Assembly (NCBI RefSeq): GCF_030009775.1 | Contig: NZ_JASCTH010000041.1 | Span: 21,600-85,599, forward strand | Source of the DNA: Actinoplanes sandaracinus | Lineage (GTDB): Bacteria; Actinomycetota; Actinomycetes; Mycobacteriales; Micromonosporaceae | Length of the DNA stretch: 64,000 nucleotides | Reading direction: 5' to 3' | Shown here: positions 1 through 7,511 of the stretch, piece by piece | Position numbering within the stretch: the first letter of the stretch is position 1 | Layout: each line of letters opens with the position of its first letter | The notes under the pieces: model-generated | The model's input: only the letters and a program-made list of their open reading frames with translations | Told to the model about the DNA's origin: nothing | Database searches by the model: none | Position numbers and translations under genes: made by a program

Positions 1-818
1 AGGCGACGGTGGACGCCAAGGGCCGCACCGTGGTCCTGCGGTCGGCCGACAACGACTCGGGCGTCAACCTGGTCCAGTACTCGCGGGACGGCGGTGCGAC
101 CTGGCAGACGTACACCGTGCCGCTGACCGCCGGCCAGGCGGAGACGACGGTGCTCTACCGAGCGGTCGACGTCGCCGGAAACGTCGAGACGGCCAACCGG
201 GCGGTCCTGCCGGCGGTCGGTGTGGTGCTCGCTCCGAGCTCGACCAAGGCGTCACTGGTCTCGGCGAAGGTGTCGTACGGCACGGCTGCGGCGGTGCGGG
301 TGACGGTCAGCGGTGGCCTCCAGGCGAAGCCGTCCGGCACCGTGCGGGTGCTGCTCGGTTCCACCGCCGTCGGCTCCGGCGTCCTCTCCGGCGGCAAGGC
401 CACCATCAAGCTGGCCAAGAACATCGGTGTCGGGACCAGGAAGCTGCGGGTCGTCTACGCCGGCGACGACCGGTACACCGGCTCCGCGGCGGATCTGACG
501 CTGAAGGTGGTCACCGCCTCGTCGAAGACCACGGTGACGGCGAAGCCGAGCACGGTCCGGGCCGGCAAGACGGTGCGCCTCACCGTGAAGGTCGCCGCCG
601 CCTCCGGTGTCAAGCCGTCCGGCACGGTGCAGATCGTCGTGGCCCGCGGTAACACCAAGATCGTGCGTACGGTGCGCCTGACCGCCAACGGCACCGCCGT
701 CGTCGATCTGCGCTCCCTCGGCCGGACCGGCACCTACAAGATCACGGCGCAGTACCGCGGTTCGAGCACCGTGACCGGATCGACCAGCTCAGTGATCAAG
801 GTCAAGGTGGTCCGCTGA
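1..818 (+). CDS. Ig-like repeat surface protein, C-terminal part (5' end outside window)
   Basis: The reading frame is already open at the window edge, so only the last 270 or so residues are seen. The visible part holds a short beta-rich segment of the kind that ends secreted enzymes (a 'YSRDGGATWQ' stretch), then at least two bacterial Ig-like repeats, roughly residues 80-170 and 175-269. Each repeat carries the phrase 'KPSGTVR/Q' and a late 'YAGDDRYTGS' or 'YRGSSTVTGS' strand typical of Big_3-type domains. The protein ends shortly after the second repeat with no sortase motif or membrane anchor, so it is probably secreted. The catalytic part, if any, lies to the left. It is separated from the next gene by a strong hairpin and is not obviously part of the biosynthetic cluster. 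Confidence 0.75.
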   Translation, partial: ATVDAKGRTVVLRSADNDSGVNLVQYSRDGGATWQTYTVPLTAGQAETTVLYRAVDVAGNVETANRAVLPAVGVVLAPSSTKASLVSAKVSYGTAAAVRVTVSGGLQAKPSGTVRVLLGSTAVGSGVLSGGKATIKLAKNIGVGTRKLRVVYAGDDRYTGSAADLTLKVVTASSKTTVTAKPSTVRAGKTVRLTVKVAAASGVKPSGTVQIVVARGNTKIVRTVRLTANGTAVVDLRSLGRTGTYKITAQYRGSSTVTGSTSSVIKVKVVR

Positions 819-846
819 CCAGCGACCGCCACTGACCGCCACTGAC

Positions 847-878
847 GGCCGCGGAGTCCTTTCGAGGGCTCCGCGGCC
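847..878. terminator. hairpin between convergent genes
   Basis: A perfect 10-bp inverted repeat (GGCCGCGGAG / CTCCGCGGCC) with a 12-nt loop lies between the end of the Ig-repeat gene at 818 and the end of the minus-strand ORF at 906. There is no strong T-run, but the position between convergent ends fits a bidirectional terminator. Confidence 0.65.
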
Positions 879-905
879 GCACTGTCTCCCCGGTCGGATT
901 CGAGG

Positions 906-1853
906 TCAGGAGCCGGCGAGAAGGTACGCCCGAACCTGCCCCCGAGCCTGATGGATCCGCGACTTCACGGTGCCTTCCGGAATCGCCAGGTGCCTGGCGA
1001 TCTCCTTGTAGTCGAGCTGGCAGATGTCTCGCAGCACCATCGGCGCCACCAGCTCGGGCCGGCTGGCTTCCAGCCGTTTTAGGGCGTCCAGCAGGTCCAG
1101 CCGTGATCCGGCGATCACGCTGGTGGTGCGGGCGTCCGGCGTGTCCACCGGCATGTCGGCGTAACCCTGTTCAGCGGCCCGCCGCTTGAGGCCCCGGTAG
1201 GTCTGCCGCGCCCCGTTGGCGATGACCACGTGCAACCAGGTGCTGAACCTGGACCGCCCCTGAAAGCCAGCGATGTTCCGCGCCACCTGCATGAGCACGT
1301 CCTGGCAGGCTTCTAAGGAGCCGACCGGCCCGGAGGCGGCGAGACGGATCACCGGCGAGACGGCTGAGCTGTGGGTATTGACCTGCCGCTCGTCGTGGCG
1401 GCACTGCAGCGCGTACTGCGGCTCAAGCTTCAGCTGCCGTTTGGCCTGCAGCGGACGGAAGTCGAAGCGGTCGTCGCCGGCGGCCTCGCGGCGCCGTGCG
1501 AACTCCTCGATGTCGGGGCTGCCGACGGCATACCAGCGGGACTTGTGGTTGTGGCAGAACGGCGATTTCCCCTGCGCCCACAAGGTGCAGAACGACAGGC
1601 GGCAAGTTCGGCAGCCGCTGTCGGCAACGGCCGGAAGACCGGTGATCCAGTTCTTCTTCTCGGGCTCGCCCGCTCGTTCCCAGAAGCCGTGATGGCTCGC
1701 GCACAGCCCTTGGCGGGCAGCACCGTAGCGGCAGCCCGGGATACCACAGGCCGTCAGTTCGGTCCGCCCGACCGGGCCGGGGCCTGGATCGGCGATGAAC
1801 GCCTCGATGTCCGGGCCGCGTAGGTCAGCGGGCGCCCGTAGGAACCGCCCCAC
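906..1853 (-). pseudogene. chimeric ORF: integrase-associated zinc-finger-like N-terminus fused to ECF sigma factor C-terminus
   Basis: The 315-residue ORF is uninterrupted but joins two unrelated pieces. Residues about 15-155 contain 'CGIPGCRYGAARQGLCASHH' and 'ALQCRHDERQV', phrases I associate with the N-terminal cysteine/histidine segment of large actinobacterial integrase-type proteins. Residues about 185-315 are an ECF sigma factor fragment: a region 2 tail ('FQGRSRFSTWLHVVIANGARQ') and a good region 4 helix-turn-helix ('YKEIARHLAIPEGTVKSRI'). The first half of sigma region 2 is missing. It overlaps the truncated integrase ORF upstream in another frame. The simplest reading is a deletion or recombination scar. 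Expression and function are unknown. A true sigma factor starting internally cannot be excluded. Confidence 0.55.
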
Positions 1854-2287
1854 AGGTTGACGAACATGTAGTCGCTGTCCAGGTCCCCGTACTCGGCGTG
1901 CAGGTAGTCCGCGTAGAGCCGGACGATCTCGGGGCCGACCGGGACCGCGCGGGGCGAGGCGGACTTGGCCCGGGCCCGGTTGTCGTTGACGCGGGGTATG
2001 ACCGCCAGCTCGCCTTTCACTGCCGCCAGGTCCTCGTGACGCAGTCCGAGTGCTTCACCGATCCGGATCCCGGTATCCCACAACACCGCGAACAGGAATC
2101 GGTCGCGCAGCCGGGTACATGCGTCCAGGATCGCCTGGACCTGGACGGCGGTCAGGATCGTCGGGTGAGTGCGGGGCGCCTTCAGCTTGATCGTCCGGCG
2201 GCGCTCGGGTTGACCGCCGTCGAGGTGATAGAGGAAGGGCTTCCAGCCCGTGCGACGGGCACGGATTGGCTGCAGTTCGGTGACCAA
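1754..2287 (-). pseudogene. truncated tyrosine recombinase (integrase)
   Basis: This 177-residue fragment matches the catalytic half of a tyrosine recombinase. It has the first catalytic arginine region ('DTGIRIGEALGLRHEDL') and the later 'YADYLHAEYGDLDSDYMFVN' segment. After 'GRPLTYA' near position 1825 the family sequence stops and about 18 unrelated residues follow. The C-terminal HxxR, H/W and tyrosine nucleophile boxes are therefore absent, and no N-terminal core-binding domain is present either. It cannot be an active integrase. Together with the chimeric ORF just downstream it looks like the remains of an integrated element at the left edge of the cluster. Confidence 0.7.
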
Positions 2288-2588
2288 ATCGCCCTCATCC
2301 CACTGGCGGGAGGGTATTCATCGCCGGCAACGACAGCAGCAGCACCGCGGGAGTCGCCGGAGTGACCTGACTCGACACCCGCGCGGCATATCAGCCGGAC
2401 CTGGGGCGTTGCGGGCTCGTGACATCCACATGGATGGACCCGCCGCGTCGTTCGCACACCACGGTGGCAGACTGAAGCCTTTGACCTGGGGATCCTTGGT
2501 GAAGAGCCCAGCAGATCCTGGACCGTCAACCAAGGTTTGGGTCCTCGCCGCGAACATCGCCGCCGGTAACACTCACACCGGGCAGCGG
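2288..2588. other. intergenic stretch without a recognisable gene
   Basis: About 300 bases lie between the integrase fragment and the response regulator, both on the minus strand. The short ORFs here have arginine- and cysteine-rich translations with no family signature. I see no convincing hairpin, tRNA or promoter motif. Confidence 0.4.
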
Positions 2589-3257
2589 TCAGTTCCTCGC
2601 CTCGTGGACCAGGATGGCGATCTGGACGCGGTTGACGCAGTCCAGCTTGGTCAACAGTTGAGACACGCATGCCTTGACCGTGGCCAAGCTCATGTGCAGC
2701 TCGCTGCCGATCTCCGCATTGGAACGGCCCTTGCTGATAGCGATGGCGACCTCGCGTTCCCGGTCGTTGAGGGCGTCGAGGGCGGCCCGGGACCGGTCTG
2801 AGCGCTTGGCCTTCTCATCCTGGCCCCCGGTGCGCACGACGTGCTCGATGAGGCGGTTGATGACGCTGGCGGAGAGCATCGACTCGCCGGCCGCGACGCG
2901 GCGGACAGAGTCCAGGATCTGCCGGGGCGGGGTGTCCTTGAGCAGAAAGCCGTTGGCGCCCAAACGAAGCGCACGCAATACGTACTCGTCCGTATCGAAG
3001 GTCGTCAGTACGATAATGGCGCAGTCGTCGCCACGGGCCCGGAGCGCCTCGGTGGCGGTGAGCCCGTCCATGCCGGGCATTCGGATGTCCATCAGGACGA
3101 CATCGGGCCGCAACCGCTGCACGATGTCGACGGCTTGCGCGCCGTCGGACGCCTCGCTTACGACCTCGACGTCGTCGGCGACGCTGAGGAGCAACGACAG
3201 TCCGACTCGAACCAAGGGATCATCATCGACGAGCAGGACACGAATGATGTCAGCCAT
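2589..3257 (-). CDS. NarL/LuxR-family response regulator
   Basis: A 222-residue two-domain response regulator. The receiver domain (about residues 5-125) has the acidic pair 'VDDD' at 10-13, the phospho-acceptor Asp57 in 'VVLMDIRMPG' and the conserved Lys in 'LLKD'. A LuxR-type helix-turn-helix follows at about residues 150-215 ('LNDREREVAIAISKGRSNAEI'). I start it at the ATG at 3257, which gives 'MADIIRVLLVDDD'; the longer frame adds 16 residues that do not belong to the family. Its likely partner is the HisKA_3 kinase at 4454-5611, on the same strand but separated by an inverted dehydratase gene. Targets are unknown; the nearby ABC exporter is a reasonable guess. Confidence 0.9.
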   Translation of the reverse strand: MADIIRVLLVDDDPLVRVGLSLLLSVADDVEVVSEASDGAQAVDIVQRLRPDVVLMDIRMPGMDGLTATEALRARGDDCAIIVLTTFDTDEYVLRALRLGANGFLLKDTPPRQILDSVRRVAAGESMLSASVINRLIEHVVRTGGQDEKAKRSDRSRAALDALNDREREVAIAISKGRSNAEIGSELHMSLATVKACVSQLLTKLDCVNRVQIAILVHEARN

Positions 3258-3337
3258 GCGTCCAGACTTCCAGACGCCGGCACACTCCGATTCGGAGGGC
3301 TCCACGCGGCTGGTGATGCTGCTACAGTCCGCAACCC

Positions 3338-4321
3338 ATGAGAATCTTGGTCACTGGCGGCGCCGGATTCATCGGTTCGCACTTTGTTCGCGCAGCACTC
3401 AACAATTCCTACGCCGCACTCCAGGACATCGAGATCACTGTTCTGGACAAATTGACATACTGCGGCAACAAAGCCAATCTCGATCCCGTCGCGCACGACG
3501 CCCGGTTGCGGTTCGTGACCGGCGACATCTGCGATCCGGTTCTGGTGGATGACCTGGTCCGGCGACACGATGCTGTGGTGCACTTCGCCGCGGAGACCCA
3601 CGTGGATCGGTCGATCCACGGCGGCGACGAGTTCGTCCGGACGAACATGCTGGGCACGCAGGTGCTGCTGGACGCCGCGGTCCGGCATGGCGTGGAGCGA
3701 TTCGTACACGTCTCGACCGACGAGGTTTACGGCTCCATCGACGTCGGCTCCTGGGATGAGTCATTCCCGCTCAACCCCAGTTCGCCGTATTCGGCGGCGA
3801 AGGCCGGCTCGGATCATCTGGCGCTGGCGTACCACCGCACTCATGGCCTGCCGGTACTGGTGACCCGCTGCTCGAACAACTATGGGCCGTACCAGTTTCC
3901 GGAGAAGGTGATCCCGCTGTTCGTGACGAACCTGCTCGACGGCCGCACGGTGCCGCTGTACGGGGACGGCGGCAACATCCGGGACTGGCTGCACGTCGAC
4001 GATCACTGCCGGGGAATCGCGCTGGTGCTGGCCGGGGGCCGGGCGGGCGAGGTTTACCACATCGGCGGCGGCTTGGAACTGGACAACAAGGAGCTGACGG
4101 CGCGGTTGCTGGAGGCCTGCGGGGCCGGCTGGGATCGAGTCGAGTACGTCGAGGATCGCAAGGGCCACGATCGCCGATACTCGCTGGACCACTCGAAGAT
4201 CAGCCGGGAGCTCGGTTACGCGCCTCTGATCAGCTTCGATGCCGGCGTCGCGCAGACGATCGAGTGGTACCGCGACAACCGCACCTGGTGGGAACCGTTG
4301 CGCGAGCGTGCCGGGCGCTGA
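3338..4321 (+). CDS. dTDP-glucose 4,6-dehydratase (RmlB type)
   Basis: Converts dTDP-glucose to dTDP-4-keto-6-deoxyglucose, the branch point for all 6-deoxysugars. The 327-residue protein is a full-length extended SDR. It has the NAD-binding GGAGFIG at 7-13, the 'HFAAETHVDRS' segment, the dehydratase-specific Thr127-Asp128-Glu129 and the Tyr151-xxx-Lys155 pair, followed by 'NNYGPYQFPEK'. It is transcribed away from the response regulator, with only 80 bp between them. The partner thymidylyltransferase lies 33 kb away at 36596-37468. Its placement inside what looks like a two-component operon suggests it was inserted there. It is probably the only 4,6-dehydratase feeding the cluster's sugars. 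Confidence 0.95.
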   Translation: MRILVTGGAGFIGSHFVRAALNNSYAALQDIEITVLDKLTYCGNKANLDPVAHDARLRFVTGDICDPVLVDDLVRRHDAVVHFAAETHVDRSIHGGDEFVRTNMLGTQVLLDAAVRHGVERFVHVSTDEVYGSIDVGSWDESFPLNPSSPYSAAKAGSDHLALAYHRTHGLPVLVTRCSNNYGPYQFPEKVIPLFVTNLLDGRTVPLYGDGGNIRDWLHVDDHCRGIALVLAGGRAGEVYHIGGGLELDNKELTARLLEACGAGWDRVEYVEDRKGHDRRYSLDHSKISRELGYAPLISFDAGVAQTIEWYRDNRTWWEPLRERAGR

Positions 4322-4334
4322 CGCACCCGCGCAT

Positions 4335-4350
4335 GTCACGCCGGCGGGAC
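4335..4350. promoter_or_regulatory. weak copy of the cluster palindrome, possibly part of a terminator
   Basis: GTCACGCCGGCGGGAC matches 14 of 16 bases of the palindrome found at 17075, 42463 and 53367, and its centre is CGCCGGCG. A CACGAC follows 9 nt later, as it does (8 nt) at 17075 and 42463. However, it lies between two convergent gene ends, and the overlapping GGGAC-GA-GTCCC can form a hairpin, so a terminator role is equally possible. Confidence 0.35.
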
Positions 4351-4453
4351 GAGTCCCGGCACGACAGGTGTAACGCTCCCGGTTGCCACCAGGGGTGTCC
4401 CACGGGGTGCTGACTGAGGCCCGCAGCGAGGTGACGCACCCCAACGGGCCAGG

Positions 4454-5611
4454 TCAGATCGGCCAGGGCAGCCAGGCGTTGAGGTGAAATTCGATCTCTC
4501 CGCCGGGGCCGCGGCGGGCACCGTGGTCAAGGTGCCCGCCGGCGAGGTTGACCCGTTCCGCGATGCCGACCAGCCCGGCGTGGCTGCCCGGAATCGACGT
4601 ACCCGGGCCCCTCACCAACCGGTTACACACCCAGACATGCAACTCGCCGGCGTCGGTCCGCTCGACGCGGATCCGGACCATCGCGCCGGGCGCGTGCTTG
4701 CGGGCGTTCGTCAGCCCTTCCTGCACGATCCGGTATGCGGTCCGGCCGACCGAGGCCGGCGCCGCCGTCTCAGGCAGCAGCCGCTCGAACGTCACCGGGG
4801 TGCCGGTGGAGCGTGACTCAGCGACGAGTTCATCTAGGTCTCCCAGGCCAGGTTGCGGCCGCAGCCCGGCGGAGTCACCACCGCGCAGGACACCGAGGAC
4901 CTCCCGAAGATCGTCCAGGGCCTGGTGTGCACTTGCCCGGATGGTGCCGACCGCCTCGGTGACGTCGGTGGACAGGTCCGGCCGAATCTCCAACGCGCCG
5001 GCGTGGAGGCTGAGTAGGGAAATGCGGTGGGCAAGGACATCGTGCATCTCACGGGCGATCCGTTCCCGCTCCAGCGCCCGCAGTTGTTCGGCCTGGGCCT
5101 CGGCTTCCGTCTCCGCCAAGATCGCTAGATCGTGCAATGCCGCGATCCGCCCGCGCCGGTACCGAACCGTCACCCCGAGTGCCACGATGATCGCCAGTAA
5201 TGCGATGTTCAGGGCGTTGGCCCCGACCACTGTCAGGTCAGGGCTTCGCTTGGTGATCGAGTACGGCACGTACGCCACGACGTGCAGGCCGGCTACCGCG
5301 AGCGCCACCGGCCAACGCCGGTAGACGGCCACGGTGAAGACGGCTACCAACACCGCGACGCCCGCGAAATCCGCCACCGCCAGCAGCGGTGCCAGCCCGA
5401 CTGCAATGGGTACGGGATAGCGCCGGCGCCACCACAGGGCGATGCAGCCAACCCCGGTCAGCGTCAGCACCCAGAAGAGCAGCCGCCCGGTGATTACGCC
5501 GCGGCTTTCCGCCTCGTCAGCTGCCGAGACGGCAACCGTGGCCGAGACAAGGACCCAGCAGAGGTCCAGGACGCGGGCACGGACCGCGTCGAGTCGTACC
5601 GTCCTTGTCAT
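4454..5611 (-). CDS. HisKA_3-family sensor histidine kinase
   Basis: A 385-residue membrane sensor kinase. Residues about 10-150 form four to six hydrophobic segments without a large extracellular loop, so it probably senses something in or near the membrane. The dimerisation box carries the phospho-acceptor His190 in 'REMHDVLAH'. The ATPase domain shows the N box ('QEGLTNARKHA') and a G box ('GLVGIAERV'), while the D box is weak ('VCNRLVRG'), as in many actinobacterial NarL-partner kinases. It overlaps the upstream membrane protein gene by 4 bp (ATGA), so the two are translationally coupled. The matching response regulator is at 2589-3257, beyond the inverted dehydratase gene. Confidence 0.88.
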   Translation of the reverse strand: MTRTVRLDAVRARVLDLCWVLVSATVAVSAADEAESRGVITGRLLFWVLTLTGVGCIALWWRRRYPVPIAVGLAPLLAVADFAGVAVLVAVFTVAVYRRWPVALAVAGLHVVAYVPYSITKRSPDLTVVGANALNIALLAIIVALGVTVRYRRGRIAALHDLAILAETEAEAQAEQLRALERERIAREMHDVLAHRISLLSLHAGALEIRPDLSTDVTEAVGTIRASAHQALDDLREVLGVLRGGDSAGLRPQPGLGDLDELVAESRSTGTPVTFERLLPETAAPASVGRTAYRIVQEGLTNARKHAPGAMVRIRVERTDAGELHVWVCNRLVRGPGTSIPGSHAGLVGIAERVNLAGGHLDHGARRGPGGEIEFHLNAWLPWPI

Positions 5612-6321
5612 GAGCGGACGAGCGGGCGCCAGTACTGGCGGGCACCCGCGTCACGGACACTGAAGCCCAGGTTCTGCGCCGCCGTCCGCAGCTCCCGGAT
5701 CTCCTTGGTGGCCTTCCGGCGCAATGCCGCCTCCCGGGCCTGCAGCACGGCGTTGAGCGCCGGTGGCAGGTTGGCGGCTCCAGACCAGCGGCGGTACAAC
5801 TCCGCGTACGGGTCGCCGTCGTGCCAGGGGTACCCGTGCGCCTGGAACGCCAGGGCCAGGGTCGCACCGGACGTCCGGTGCCGTTCACAGATCAGCTGCC
5901 GTGAGTCCCGGTCCAGTAGGACGATGTTGCGGCCGTCGACGAAGGCGGCGTGCACGTCGGCGCGCGCGACGTCCTGGTGCCAGTCCCCCTGCTGAACCCG
6001 CACACCGGCGTCGGTGATGGTCACCTTCGTCGACTCGCGGAGCACCCAGAAAACGACGGCCAGCCCCAACCCGAGCCAGAGGATCAGGTTGACGGCGACT
6101 TCCCATGGCTGGTCCACGGCGGCGACGGTGATGAAGATCGGCCGCATCGGCAGTGGGCCGGAGCGCGCCACCGCCCACCGGGCCAGCGACGGAATCAGGC
6201 AACCGAAAAGGAGGACGCTGGGGAGCGTCACGAGGGCAAGGATCAGCCGGTCGAGCACGGGGAGCCCGACAACGGTCGGCCTGCTGCCGTGAGTCTCTAC
6301 CGGTTCTTCGCTCACCAGCAC
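5608..6321 (-). CDS. membrane protein with YqeB-like features
   Basis: A 237-residue protein with two hydrophobic segments (about residues 28-50 and 75-95) and a soluble C-terminal half containing 'VTITDAGVRVQQGDW', a strand pattern like that of PH-type or YqeB-like domains. It is the first gene of a unit with the histidine kinase, whose start overlaps its stop. I cannot assign a function. It may be a sensory or accessory partner of the kinase. The gene is divergent from the ABC transporter operon, and the shared region between them may serve both. Confidence 0.6.
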   Translation of the reverse strand: MLVSEEPVETHGSRPTVVGLPVLDRLILALVTLPSVLLFGCLIPSLARWAVARSGPLPMRPIFITVAAVDQPWEVAVNLILWLGLGLAVVFWVLRESTKVTITDAGVRVQQGDWHQDVARADVHAAFVDGRNIVLLDRDSRQLICERHRTSGATLALAFQAHGYPWHDGDPYAELYRRWSGAANLPPALNAVLQAREAALRRKATKEIRELRTAAQNLGFSVRDAGARQYWRPLVRS

Positions 6322-6689
6322 TTCACTCCGGTTGCGTCAAGGGCTGCCGCTTGGCCGCATCGAGTACCGAGGATAGACGTCGTGTGACGCACCGAGAAGC
6401 CGCTGTAGTAGAAGAGCGGACGACCCAAAGTCGACGGTACGCGGTTTCGGGTTCCGGGTTCGTCGACCTTCGGCTAGAAGCACTCGAACCTTGGTCTAAG
6501 AATCGCCTCACCGGCCCATTCGCGCTCGCTAGCTCAGTTCCGTTGGTAGACACTCTGTGGACGTGCACGCGGTCCACCCACAACAAGCTCAAGTCCCTTT
6601 AGCCCATTCCCATTGCGCGGGGACGGGCGCATCCGAGCGCAGCGGGGAACAGCGCCTCCCGACCACCACGTAACGCCAAGGAGTCAGCT
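6322..6689. promoter_or_regulatory. divergent promoter region with an inverted repeat at 6557-6577
   Basis: These 368 bases separate the kinase operon (minus) from the ABC exporter operon (plus). They contain the inverted repeat GTGGAC-N9-GTCCAC at 6557-6577, about 110 bp before the exporter start, which could be an operator. The ATPase gene has a clear AAGGAG site just before its ATG. No ORF here looks real. Confidence 0.45.
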
Positions 6690-7511
6690 ATGAGCAGAGC
6701 CCTAGGGCTGGTCGACGACGTCGAGGACGGCATCCCCGGGGACGCCGCCGCCCGTGCGGAGGGCGTCTCCAAGATTTATGGCACCGGCGGCGGCATGGTG
6801 AAGGCCCTCGACAACGTCACCCTCAGCATCCCGCGCGGCGGGTTCACCGGCATCATGGGCCCGTCCGGTTCGGGAAAGTCGACGTTGATGCACTGTCTCG
6901 CCGGACTGGATCAGGTGGACCAGGGCAAGATATACGTCGGCGACGTCGAGTTGACCGGCCTGCGCGAGAAGGATCTCACCCGGCTTCGCCGTGACCGGAT
7001 CGGCTTCATCTTCCAGTCGTTCAACCTGATTCCGACGCTGACCGCGCTCGAGAACATCACGCTGCCGATGGACATCGCCGGCCGCAAACCCGACAAGGAA
7101 TGGCTCGACACCGTCATCGACACCGTCCGGCTGCGGGACCGGCTGCACCACCGCCCGAGCGAGCTCTCAGGCGGCCAGCAGCAACGGGTGGCTTGCGCCC
7201 GCGCCCTGGCCAGCAGGCCGGATGTGATCTTCGCTGACGAGCCGACCGGCAACCTGGACTCAAGCTCGGGTACCGAGGTGCTCAGCTTCCTGAAGGAGTC
7301 CGTGCGCATCACCGGCCAGACCATCGTCATGGTGACGCACGACCCCACCGCTGCCGGGTACACCGACAACGTGATCTTCCTGACCGACGGCCAGCTTGTC
7401 GACAGGATGAAGGACCCGACTCCGGCGAAGGTGCTGGAGCGGATGAAGAACTTCGAGCCGCCGGCCCCCGCCGCGCAGGCCGGCACCCCACAGCAGGGGG
7501 CGGGCCGATGA
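6690..7511 (+). CDS. ABC transporter ATPase (MacB/LolD type)
   Basis: The 273-residue nucleotide-binding subunit of an exporter. It shows Walker A 'GPSGSGKST' at about 57-65, the Q-loop 'FIFQSFNLIPTLTALEN' typical of the LolD/MacB group, the signature 'LSGGQQQRVA' and Walker B 'VIFADEPTGNLDS'. The start follows an AAGGAG at good spacing. Its stop overlaps the ATG of the large permease gene, so the two subunits are coupled. Transporters of this class handle lipoproteins, peptides or antibiotics in actinobacteria. In this context it is a candidate for export of the product, or for self-resistance under control of the adjacent two-component system. Confidence 0.93.
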   Translation: MSRALGLVDDVEDGIPGDAAARAEGVSKIYGTGGGMVKALDNVTLSIPRGGFTGIMGPSGSGKSTLMHCLAGLDQVDQGKIYVGDVELTGLREKDLTRLRRDRIGFIFQSFNLIPTLTALENITLPMDIAGRKPDKEWLDTVIDTVRLRDRLHHRPSELSGGQQQRVACARALASRPDVIFADEPTGNLDSSSGTEVLSFLKESVRITGQTIVMVTHDPTAAGYTDNVIFLTDGQLVDRMKDPTPAKVLERMKNFEPPAPAAQAGTPQQGAGR

